Source: Thermococcus sp. (GTDB taxonomy: Archaea; Methanobacteriota_B; Thermococci; Thermococcales; Thermococcaceae). Taken from it: a stretch of 5,184 bases of DNA. Under the pieces are notes generated by a model. That model made no database searches. It had not been told where the DNA came from and worked only from the letters and a program-made list of their open reading frames with translations. The translations under genes and the position numbers were made by a program. Numbering within the stretch: the first letter of the stretch is position 1; each line of letters opens with the position of its first letter. Positions 1 to 5,146 of this stretch are shown here, one piece after another. The stretch covers positions 1-5,184 of the forward strand of contig JAGHBN010000047.1 in NCBI GenBank assembly GCA_021160985.1, written 5' to 3'.

Positions 1-51
1 CCGAGCCTGTACGACCTGGTTAAGAAAGCAATCCACAGGGGGGCTGCCTGA
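1..51 (+). CDS. 3' end of an upstream gene, probably the first ABC permease of the operon
   Basis: Only the last 16 codons are in the window; they read PSLYDLVKKAIHRGAA and end in TGA at 49-51. The codons are GC-ending like those of the next gene. The stop shares its A with the ATG of the following permease, which is a typical translational-coupling arrangement. In basic-membrane-protein/nucleoside importers the gene before this type of permease is usually the paralogous, longer permease, so that is the likely identity. This is inference from gene order: the short tail itself carries no diagnostic motif. Confidence 0.6.
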   Translation, partial: PSLYDLVKKAIHRGAA

Positions 52-944
52 TGGACGTTGGATCCGTGCTCTCCATCCTGATAACCTCCCTAATGGCCAT
101 GGTGCCCATAGTGCTCACGAGCGTTGGTGCCGCGTGGAGCGAGCGCGCCGGTGTGGTCAGCATCGGCTACGAGGGTGTCCTTCTGATGAGCGCCTTCTTC
201 GGTGCGATATTCGCCGAACTGACCAGCAACGCGGTTGTGGGACTGCTTGGCGGCGTTTTCATTGGAATACTCCTGGGCATGTTGCACGGTGCCCTCACCG
301 TCTACCTCAAGGGAGACCACGTTATCCCCGGTATAGGCATCAACCTGCTCGCCATGGGTGTCGTCCCGTTCGGCATCCTTGCCTACTGGGGAACCGCCGG
401 CCAGCACCAGCTTCCGCACAATGCTCAGATGTGGCACTGGAAGACACCATATGGTGAGCTCAGTCCTATGGTCTTCGTGACCATGGCAATAGCCCTCGTA
501 ACGTGGTGGGTGCTCTTCAGAACCCCGCTAGGGCTCCGTGTTAGGGCCGTCGGTGAAAACCCGGAGGCTGCCGATGCCCTGGGTATAAACGTCGAGAAGT
601 ACAGATTCTGGTCAACGGTCTACGGACATGCCCTGGCCGGCCTCGGTGGCGCCTTCATGAGCGTTGACTGGCTTGGCCTCGTACACAAGACGATGTCAGG
701 AGGTAGGGGTTTCATTGCCCTCGCCAACATGGTCTTCAGCGGCTGGAACCCCCTCGTCTCCCTCATCGGCGGCTGGCTCTTCGGGTTTTTCGACGCCCTC
801 GCCGCCTGGCTCGCCCCGAAGCACGTAATTCCGGGGCAGTTCATCCTAATGCTGCCCTACATAATGACCCTCATTATCGTGGCGGGCATCATCGGCAAGG
901 CACGGCCGCCGAAGGCCGACGGAAAGCCCTACAAGAGGGAGTGA
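51..944 (+). CDS. ABC transporter permease, BPD_transp_2 family (nucleoside/BMP-type importer)
   Basis: This 297-residue, very hydrophobic protein is one of two transmembrane subunits of an ABC importer in the cytoplasmic membrane. It has the family hallmarks: ERAGVVSIGYEG at residues 31-42 after the first helix, a cytoplasmic coupling loop TPLGLRVRAVGENPEAAD at 158-175 followed by ALGIN, and GRGFIALANMVFSGWNPL at 218-235. Hydrophobic segments lie near residues 5-25, 38-56, 61-85, 92-112, 138-156, 190-210, 222-250 and 262-282. The C-terminus is short and basic. Its closest relatives by motif are the YufQ/NupQ-like second permeases that work with a PnrA/BMP-type receptor, so nucleosides are the likely substrates; simple sugars are the alternative. 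ATG overlaps the upstream stop (TGATG) and is preceded by a run of six G at 38-43, 7 bases away, serving as ribosome binding site. T-runs follow it, so it is probably the last gene of its operon. Confidence 0.88.
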   Translation: MDVGSVLSILITSLMAMVPIVLTSVGAAWSERAGVVSIGYEGVLLMSAFFGAIFAELTSNAVVGLLGGVFIGILLGMLHGALTVYLKGDHVIPGIGINLLAMGVVPFGILAYWGTAGQHQLPHNAQMWHWKTPYGELSPMVFVTMAIALVTWWVLFRTPLGLRVRAVGENPEAADALGINVEKYRFWSTVYGHALAGLGGAFMSVDWLGLVHKTMSGGRGFIALANMVFSGWNPLVSLIGGWLFGFFDALAAWLAPKHVIPGQFILMLPYIMTLIIVAGIIGKARPPKADGKPYKRE

Positions 945-960
945 AGTTTCTTTCCCCCCG

Positions 961-975
961 CTTTTTTATCTTCTC
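961..975 (+). terminator. T-rich terminator of the permease operon
   Basis: A C-rich stretch is followed by six T at 962-967 and a further pyrimidine-rich run to 975, starting 17 bases after the permease stop codon. Archaeal RNA polymerase stops at such T-tracts without needing a hairpin. The assignment rests on position and composition only. Confidence 0.55.
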
Positions 976-981
976 AGATCA

Positions 982-991
982 GAATAAAAAA
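982..991 (-). terminator. T-rich terminator of the convergent substrate-binding protein gene
   Basis: Six A on the plus strand at 986-991 give a T-run on the minus strand beginning 7 bases past the stop codon of the minus-strand gene. With the plus-strand T-run at 962-967 it forms a compact two-way terminator between converging units. Confidence 0.5.
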
Positions 992-997
992 GAGGAG

Positions 998-1990
998 TCA
1001 TTTCTTGAGTACGACACCAAGGGCAACTCCAAGCACGATACCGACCAAGAGAGAAAGCACCACATAAATCCCCACGTCATTACTCTTGACCTGCACAACC
1101 TCTTCAGGTCCAGCACTTATTGCTTTAGCCACTGCAGCGCTGTTCTCTATTAAAACTTCAGTGTACGGCCTGTCATTCCAAAAGACCGTTATTCCGGCCA
1201 GAGGCTTCCCGCTTTTCGCCGCCAGCTCCTTCACCGCCTCTTTCATCTGGTCGGGGCTGTCGAAGCCGTATACTATGATGTCGGCTTTCTCAGCGGCTTC
1301 AAGGAGCTCGTCAACACCAATGGCAGGAACCTCTTCCTCCGGCTTTATCGAGGCAATCGCCTTTATTCCAAGCCATTCGATGGCATACTCATCGGGGGGC
1401 ATCTGGATGACGGCAGTTTTGTTCTCCTCAACCATCGCTCTGTATGCTTCCATTATCACCCTCACCCGGTTCTCAAAGTCCCCGTATCGCTCCCTGTAAA
1501 CCTCGGTTCTGACTGGATCACTCCTTTCGAGCGCCTTTTCAGTGGCGGAAGCTATGGCCAGGGCGTTGGTCGGGTCGAGCCAGACACCATGGGGATTGTC
1601 CTTGTCGTTATACCAGCGCTCCGGGAGGTAGCGAAAGCCCTCGCGTCTGTACTCATCTATGAAAAGTGCCTCTCCAGTTATAGCCCCCTCTTCCTTAAGT
1701 TCTGCTATCTTCTTTTCCATGGGTAAATGGCCCCCTGTGGTCACTATGACGTCCGCTTTTCTCAGGAGCTCAATCTGGCTCGCGGTCAGCTGGTACTCGT
1801 GGGGGTCTGCGCCGGGCGGAATTAAGTACACTACTTCCACCGAATCACCGAAAGCGTCCGTGATGATACCCGCCAGAGGTGCTATGGTTGTAACTACGAG
1901 AGGTTTTTGGGACTCTCCACTGACGGTACTGGTGGATGGCATGAACAGCAATAAGAGCACGATGAGGCCAAGAACTTTTTTCACCTTCAT
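998..1990 (-). CDS. ZnuA/TroA-like metal ABC transporter substrate-binding protein, membrane-anchored
   Basis: This is a 330-residue extracellular receptor of the cluster A-I (zinc/manganese) type. Residues 5-20 form a hydrophobic signal peptide without a lipobox cysteine; residues about 306-327 form a C-terminal membrane helix ending in KK, which would tether the protein outside the cell. Family motifs visible are VVTTIAPLAGII near 32-43, PPGADPHEYQ near 58-67 (His64), TTGGHLPME near 84-92 (His88), and DNPHGVWLDPTNA near 131-143 (His134). The usual third histidine motif (YHPAF type) is instead IQMPPDEYAIEWLG near 195-208, and the usual final Asp motif is replaced by TVFWNDRPY near 268-276. 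The expected four-ligand site is therefore changed. ATG at 1990 is chosen because a GGTGACC site lies five bases upstream; GTG at 1999 would add three residues but falls inside that site. No ATPase or permease partner is nearby, so it may use a distant transporter or act in metal sensing or sequestration. Confidence 0.85.
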   Translation of the reverse strand: MKVKKVLGLIVLLLLFMPSTSTVSGESQKPLVVTTIAPLAGIITDAFGDSVEVVYLIPPGADPHEYQLTASQIELLRKADVIVTTGGHLPMEKKIAELKEEGAITGEALFIDEYRREGFRYLPERWYNDKDNPHGVWLDPTNALAIASATEKALERSDPVRTEVYRERYGDFENRVRVIMEAYRAMVEENKTAVIQMPPDEYAIEWLGIKAIASIKPEEEVPAIGVDELLEAAEKADIIVYGFDSPDQMKEAVKELAAKSGKPLAGITVFWNDRPYTEVLIENSAAVAKAISAGPEEVVQVKSNDVGIYVVLSLLVGIVLGVALGVVLKK

Positions 1991-1993
1991 TTC

Positions 1994-2000
1994 GGTCACC
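1994..2000 (-). promoter_or_regulatory. Shine-Dalgarno site fixing the receptor start
   Basis: GGTGACC on the minus strand matches the anti-Shine-Dalgarno sequence of archaeal 16S rRNA (GGTGA core) and sits about five bases before ATG at 1990. It argues for that ATG over the in-frame GTG at 1999. Confidence 0.55.
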
Positions 2001-2021
2001 CTAACAAAGTTAATGTCTCCT

Positions 2022-2029
2022 CTTTAAAG
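2022..2029 (-). promoter_or_regulatory. Candidate TATA box for the substrate-binding protein gene
   Basis: CTTTAAAG, identical on both strands, lies about 25 bases before a predicted transcript start near 2000, giving a leader of about 10 bases. A second minus-strand candidate, CTTATAAAA at 2049-2041, would give a leader of nearly 30 bases and overlaps the plus-strand TATA box. Which one is used cannot be decided here. Confidence 0.4.
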
Positions 2030-2035
2030 GTTGTC

Positions 2036-2048
2036 GGAAATTTTATAA
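2036..2048 (+). promoter_or_regulatory. BRE/TATA promoter of the metallopeptidase gene
   Basis: GGAAA (2036-2040) immediately before TTTTATAA (2041-2048) is a close match to an archaeal TFB/TBP promoter. The predicted transcript start near 2070 leaves a leader of about 10 bases, which contains GGTG at 2071-2074, five bases before the ATG at 2080. Confidence 0.65.
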
Positions 2049-2079
2049 GTCTCCTCCAGCAATACCATCGGGTGTCGTC

Positions 2080-3882
2080 ATGAAAAGGTCAGCGGCGTTA
2101 ATAATTGTGCTGATGTTTTTGAGTAGTGCTATCCCCACAGGCGCTTATGATGCGGATTCTAGGGTCTCTGTAACAATAAGCCCCAACTCTGAACTGCTCA
2201 GCGTGGTTTATTACCTCGCCTTTGGAAGGAGCGATCCCTTCGTCATAGACCGCGGTGGCTACCTCGACGAAGTTGATTCGTACTTCGCCCCATACCGGAA
2301 CCACCGCGCGGTTCAGATGCTGCGAGAGTACATTGAAAATGCCACTTCCATCCCTGAGAAGGACATGAGACTGTTCTACACGGAGTATTACCTCCTCCTG
2401 TGCACGGAACCACCGGAGCTTCAGCCCTGGGCAGGCATAAACGACCCCTGGACCATTGACTTCATCGGAGCCCTCAGAGACTTCGCAAGGGAGAGCGACT
2501 TCATGACCTTTTACAGGAACCACCAAGACTACTACATGGAAGACCTTGAAATATACGAGAACGCCATCTCACTCCTCCCCCCGGACGAGTTCATGGGACA
2601 CTACATGGACGTCTCAAACGTCAGGTTCGAGTTCCATCACCCGTTCCTCGTGGCGATACACGGCCACAGCTTCAATCCCGTCCGCAACGGCGTCCAAATC
2701 TACGGTGCCGGAGGAATGGTGCCTCTTGTGAGGCGCGACCCCCAGAGAACTGTCTGGAGCCACAAGACAGCGAGGGACACGATGTTCGGCCTCCCCCTCA
2801 ACAGAGACTACATCGAGAACCGGGAGCTTGATGAGCTCATATATCTCACCTTTATCTACCACGAGCTCGGCCACGACATCACCCTGGATGGCCTCAATAC
2901 CAACTACGATATCACCTACAGCCTCAGGTACCTTGAGGACACGATAGAGGAAGATATGCCCTACCTAGCGCGCTACGATATCCACCTCTGGGGCCCAACA
3001 GGCATGATTCCCGAGGGCTTTGCCGACGGGTGGGCAGACTTTGCGCTGAAGAGAGTTAATCCCGCATACGCGGAGCTGGCGATGTGGATGCAGATGGGAT
3101 GGGGAGAGTTCTGGATAGAAGATATGGTCGAGATTTACGAGAAATACGCCGAGAAGAGCGTGAAGGAAGGGAAGCCCCTGAGCGACTACGTCGCCGATAT
3201 GATGGACAACCTGAAGGCTGCGGTCCCGCCCCAGAAGGCCGCGGAGCTGTACCAAAAGCGCGTCCCGGTGACCCCTCTGAAGGCATTTGACAGGGGCGCT
3301 GTTGCTGGAAGGGTCGTGGTAGTCTACGGCACCCAAACCCCCGACCCCACCGGAACCAGACGTGATAAAGAGACAGCCGAGGCCATAGCCGAGAACCTTC
3401 GGGTCTTTTACTCCCAGTGGCCAAACGAAGTTGATGTGATCGTTAAAGCTGACATCAACGTTACCCAAGCCGAACTGAAGGAGAACCTCCTCCTCGGTGG
3501 CGGCCCCGTCGCCAACAAAATTGTCGCTGAGCTCCAGGAAGAGTTCCCGCTGCGCTTCGAGGAAGTCAATGGAAAGTGGGTCTTAACCCACACCACAAAA
3601 GTTACGAGCTTTGTCCTCCTCGACGATGGGAGCCCACTCAGAGAGCTCTACGGCAACGTGAGCGTTGCCGCTGGAAGTCTGGGAGACGTTGCCAGCGCGA
3701 GCGTCCTGATGGCCATCAGAAACCCATACAATGAGGACAACTATCTGGTATGGATCGCCGGCGAGAACAGGGAGTTAACGGCGCTGTTCCAGAACCCCAC
3801 TTACTACCTCAGCAGCTACGAAATATGGAGTAAGAATGGAATAGAGATGGGATTCTACGTTCAGCCGCTCGTCTCTTCCTGA
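2080..3882 (+). CDS. Secreted putative zinc metallopeptidase, DUF4932-like, with extra C-terminal domain
   Basis: This 600-residue protein starts with a Sec-type signal peptide (residues 1 to about 22, hydrophobic core 5-19, likely cut after PTGA) and has no later membrane helix, so it is probably exported. The N-terminal part to about 400 resembles DUF4932 proteins: VSVTISPNSELLSVVYYLA near 29-47 and VDSYFAPYRNH near 65-75. HELGH at 261-265 is an HExxH zinc site with Glu262 as general base; Glu312 in PEGFADGWADF is the best candidate third ligand, at gluzincin-like spacing. Protease activity is inferred. Residues about 408-597 form a second, alpha/beta-looking domain: GRVVVVYGTQTPD near 410-422, and LLLGGGPVANKIVAEL near 470-485, a GGPVAN motif that I recall from archaeal surface proteins. 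Sequons N87, N460 and N526 could be glycosylated. The gene has its own promoter and is transcribed alone; its last 22 bases overlap the convergent gene. Confidence 0.8.
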   Translation: MKRSAALIIVLMFLSSAIPTGAYDADSRVSVTISPNSELLSVVYYLAFGRSDPFVIDRGGYLDEVDSYFAPYRNHRAVQMLREYIENATSIPEKDMRLFYTEYYLLLCTEPPELQPWAGINDPWTIDFIGALRDFARESDFMTFYRNHQDYYMEDLEIYENAISLLPPDEFMGHYMDVSNVRFEFHHPFLVAIHGHSFNPVRNGVQIYGAGGMVPLVRRDPQRTVWSHKTARDTMFGLPLNRDYIENRELDELIYLTFIYHELGHDITLDGLNTNYDITYSLRYLEDTIEEDMPYLARYDIHLWGPTGMIPEGFADGWADFALKRVNPAYAELAMWMQMGWGEFWIEDMVEIYEKYAEKSVKEGKPLSDYVADMMDNLKAAVPPQKAAELYQKRVPVTPLKAFDRGAVAGRVVVVYGTQTPDPTGTRRDKETAEAIAENLRVFYSQWPNEVDVIVKADINVTQAELKENLLLGGGPVANKIVAELQEEFPLRFEEVNGKWVLTHTTKVTSFVLLDDGSPLRELYGNVSVAAGSLGDVASASVLMAIRNPYNEDNYLVWIAGENRELTALFQNPTYYLSSYEIWSKNGIEMGFYVQPLVSS

Positions 3883-4190
3883 CTGGAACTGGTCTCTTCC
3901 TTTTTCTCATTTCCATTTCCGTTGCTCTTGATGTGAGGCTTGCCGATGGCAATTGTGAAGCCCTTGAAGCTGTCGTCCTTCCTGTTGAACTCTATCGCCA
4001 GCGGGAGGCCGTTGTCCTCGTTAAAAACTATCCTCACGATCCTCGCCCGGGAGTGGTCGTTGAGATAGTCATCCTTAAGGCCGTCGTAGTTTTCCAGAAC
4101 CTCATCTATGCTCTCGCTGTGCATTTCGTAGATTTCCCTGGCGTAAACGCTGTGGTTCTTGATCTCCTCGACTTTTTTCTCCTTATTCAA
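3861..4190 (-). CDS. Small charged protein of unknown function
   Basis: This 109-residue protein is not recognised. It is soluble, with no signal peptide or membrane helix. Residues 1-45 are acidic and basic and probably helical; 49-85 (ARIVRIVFNEDN, LPLAIEFNRKDD, FKGFTIAIGK) look like three beta-strands of a small globular fold; 87-109 is a low-complexity Asn/Glu/Ser/Thr tail containing a duplicated EETS unit. The start is TTG at 4190: an in-frame TGA, the stop of the preceding phosphoribosyltransferase, lies only four codons upstream, no ATG or GTG lies between, and the next Met is residue 23. GGGTG at 4202-4198 gives a plausible ribosome site. The gap to the upstream gene is 12 bases, so the two are probably co-transcribed and coupled. 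The 3' end overlaps the convergent metallopeptidase gene by 22 bases. A role linked to purine salvage is guilt by association only. Confidence 0.72.
   Translation of the reverse strand: MNKEKKVEEIKNHSVYAREIYEMHSESIDEVLENYDGLKDDYLNDHSRARIVRIVFNEDNGLPLAIEFNRKDDSFKGFTIAIGKPHIKSNGNGNEKKEETSSSQEETSG
3871..3901. repeat. 10-bp direct repeat, 21-bp period, at the convergent gene overlap
   Basis: GTCTCTTCCT occurs at 3871-3880 and again at 3892-3901, exactly seven codons apart. On the minus strand each copy encodes an EETS-type unit in the tail of the small protein. On the plus strand the first copy encodes the last residues (VSS) and the T of the stop codon of the metallopeptidase. Confidence 0.6.
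3899..3905 (+). terminator. Possible T-run terminator after the metallopeptidase
   Basis: A CCTTTTT run begins 17 bases after the stop codon. It lies inside the oppositely oriented small gene, where it also encodes Lys codons, so it may be a by-product of coding. No stronger T-run is near on this strand. Confidence 0.3.
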
Positions 4191-4197
4191 GCTACCA

Positions 4198-4202
4198 CAC
4201 CC
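4198..4202 (-). promoter_or_regulatory. Ribosome binding site for the TTG-started small gene
   Basis: TGAGGGTG overlaps the phosphoribosyltransferase stop codon; its GGTG core ends seven bases before TTG at 4190. The position suggests that ribosomes ending the first gene restart on the second. Confidence 0.4.
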
Positions 4203-4850
4203 TCAGGCTTTGCGCCAGGCTCCATCGCGGAACTTAAAAATCTTCCTCCTCTCGGCCATTCTGAGGGCTTCTTCAAGCTTGCCCTTCGGGACATCCATGC
4301 CGTGGAGCTCCCTGAACAGCTCGATTATCTCGTCGGTGGTGAGGGCTTCCTTCTCCTCGAAGAGGTTGTTCACGAGGTTTATCATGTCCTCCACGAAGTT
4401 CCACGGGAAGACTATCCACGCCCAGTCGATTTCCTCGCCGTAATAGTCAGGCTTGAAGCGCGAGCCCTTGATGGTTAGGAGTGTCGCCGCCCTTACTTCA
4501 GCAGGGTTCTTGCTTTCAACGTAGTTCCTGGCGAGTGTAAGGCTTTCGCCCGTGTCGCTGATGTCGTCGACGATGAGAACCTTCTTGCCGCTCAGATCGT
4601 AGCTGGTGCCGTACCTGAGCTTTGCCTTGCCATCTGGGGTTGCAGTAACTCCCCAGTGCTCGACCTTCAGGCTGACCAGGTCTTTGACGCCGAGATAGTC
4701 ACAGTAGAGCCTCGCCGCAACCCAGCCTCCTCTTGCCAGCCCAACCACAACGTCGGGCTTCCAGCCCTCTTCGAGTACCTTCCAAGCGCCCTCTTTGGCC
4801 CACTTCTCAATGTCCTCCCAAGAAGCGAGATAAGCCGGAAACTTCTTCAT
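4203..4850 (-). CDS. Purine-type phosphoribosyltransferase with C-terminal winged-helix-like tail
   Basis: This 215-residue cytoplasmic enzyme belongs to the type I phosphoribosyltransferases (PF00156; archaeal hypoxanthine/xanthine/guanine group). The PRPP-binding motif VLIVDDISDTGES is at 91-103, with the paired acids Asp95-Asp96 and the phosphate loop Asp99-Ser103. VVVGLARGGWVAARL at 34-48 is the pyrophosphate-loop region, LKVEHWG at 61-67 the flexible-loop side, and WIVFPWN at 145-151 the base-binding end, matching the WIVFPWE of archaeal XGPRT. It should join a purine base to PRPP to give a nucleotide; the exact base is uncertain. Archaeal XGPRTs are about 150 residues, so residues 155-215 are extra: a charged helical region with ALTTDEIIELFRELHG, VPKGKLEEALRMAERRKI and a final FKFRDGAW strand, which suggests a small winged helix. 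ATG at 4850 follows a weak AAGGGA site and a TATA box at 4890-4883. It is the first gene of a two-gene operon. Confidence 0.88.
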   Translation of the reverse strand: MKKFPAYLASWEDIEKWAKEGAWKVLEEGWKPDVVVGLARGGWVAARLYCDYLGVKDLVSLKVEHWGVTATPDGKAKLRYGTSYDLSGKKVLIVDDISDTGESLTLARNYVESKNPAEVRAATLLTIKGSRFKPDYYGEEIDWAWIVFPWNFVEDMINLVNNLFEEKEALTTDEIIELFRELHGMDVPKGKLEEALRMAERRKIFKFRDGAWRKA

Positions 4851-4882
4851 TGGATTTCCCTTAACTGAGCGGGGAGAATGTC

Positions 4883-4897
4883 ATATTTAAGTGTTTT
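4883..4897 (-). promoter_or_regulatory. BRE/TATA promoter of the phosphoribosyltransferase operon
   Basis: On the minus strand AAAACAC (BRE-like, 4897-4891) leads into TTAAATAT (4890-4883). A transcript would begin near 4862, leaving a leader of about 12 bases before ATG at 4850. The AT core also reads ATATTTAA on the plus strand and could in principle serve that direction. Confidence 0.55.
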
Positions 4898-4936
4898 GCT
4901 GGCTGAAGCAGCCGGCATACCAGTGGAAACTTCACA

Positions 4937-4993
4937 GTTCCTTCGGGATATAGCGTGCTTCCCTGCGAGAGAGGCACCCTATGAAGGATCACA
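4937..4993 (+). ncRNA. Candidate structured RNA, H/ACA-like stem-loop
   Basis: An imperfect hairpin can be drawn by hand. The lower stem is GTTCCTTC (4937-4944) with GAAGGATC (4983-4990), one T-T mismatch. Then comes an internal loop of 10 bases on the left and 5 on the right, an upper stem GTGCTTC (4955-4961) with GAGGCAC (4971-4977), and a 9-base end loop. ACA follows the lower stem directly at 4991-4993, with 13 bases between the upper stem and the ACA, close to the 14-16 base rule of pseudouridine guide RNAs. Against it: no clear kink-turn in the end loop, and ATAG/CTAT in the internal loop can pair with each other, closing the pocket. No rRNA target was identified. A chance or regulatory hairpin is equally possible. 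Confidence 0.22.
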
Positions 4994-5009
4994 GTGGGAC
5001 CACAGTGGG
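4990..5009. repeat. Short tandem repeat, 11-bp unit
   Basis: CACAGTGGG occurs at 4990-4998 and 5001-5009, spaced 11 bases apart, about one DNA turn. Two copies could be a binding site for a dimeric protein or simple slippage; nothing else supports either. Confidence 0.4.
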
Positions 5010-5068
5010 GTATATGTTACGCTGGTGCACTAGAAGTGTTCTGGCATCACGAATAGTCAGTATAAGTA

Positions 5069-5083
5069 AGTTATTTTATAACT
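5069..5083. repeat. AT-rich inverted repeat
   Basis: AGTTAT and ATAACT flank a TTT centre. The repeat includes a TATA-like TTTTATAA. It may be an operator, a promoter element or just AT-rich chance symmetry. Confidence 0.3.
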
Positions 5084-5120
5084 AACTCGCTATCTATATT
5101 TTTAACAAATTTATGTTATT

Positions 5121-5135
5121 GGAAATACTTATAAG
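5121..5135 (+). promoter_or_regulatory. Possible plus-strand BRE/TATA promoter
   Basis: GGAAAT (5121-5126) followed by CTTATAAG (5128-5135) resembles an archaeal promoter and would start a transcript near 5157, right at the GC-rich hairpin at the window end. The TATA core is palindromic, so its direction is not certain, and it conflicts with a minus-strand gene ending at 5147. Confidence 0.35.
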
Positions 5136-5146
5136 AACTAGCAACA

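Larger units (their letters stand above)
4851..5146. other. Intergenic region of about 300 bases with changing composition
   Basis: Apart from the promoter of the minus-strand operon, this stretch has no convincing gene. Its first part (to about 5045) is balanced in composition and holds a stem-loop, a short tandem repeat and a 51-codon plus-strand frame that I do not accept. From about 5050 it becomes strongly AT-rich, with an inverted repeat at 5069-5083, T-runs and TATA-like sites, and it ends abruptly at GC-rich sequence near 5150. I see no tRNA arms, no clear C/D-box pair and no transposase fragment. Confidence 0.6.

Noticed and set aside
1086..1499. Plus-strand frames antisense to the substrate-binding protein gene.
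   Set aside because: Ser/Ala/Thr-rich shadow translation of a recognisable minus-strand receptor, with no start site or family motif.
2965..3468. A 167-codon minus-strand open frame inside the metallopeptidase gene, with other long antisense frames nearby.
   Set aside because: GC-rich codon bias keeps antisense frames open; the sense protein has a signal peptide, a promoter and an HExxH motif, while the antisense product looks random and rich in Gly, His and Arg.
3933..4478. A 181-codon plus-strand open frame.
   Set aside because: It lies antisense to the phosphoribosyltransferase and the small gene, crossing their boundary. The minus-strand protein has a clear PRPP motif, and the plus-strand translation has no recognisable domain.
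4878..5033. A 51-codon plus-strand frame starting at ATG, divergent from the phosphoribosyltransferase gene (begins MSYLSVLLAEAAG).
   Set aside because: Its start lies beside and overlaps the minus-strand promoter, the ribosome site is too close to the ATG, the early codons (TTA, AGT, TTG) are unlike the neighbours, and no motif is recognisable. A decayed gene fragment cannot be excluded.
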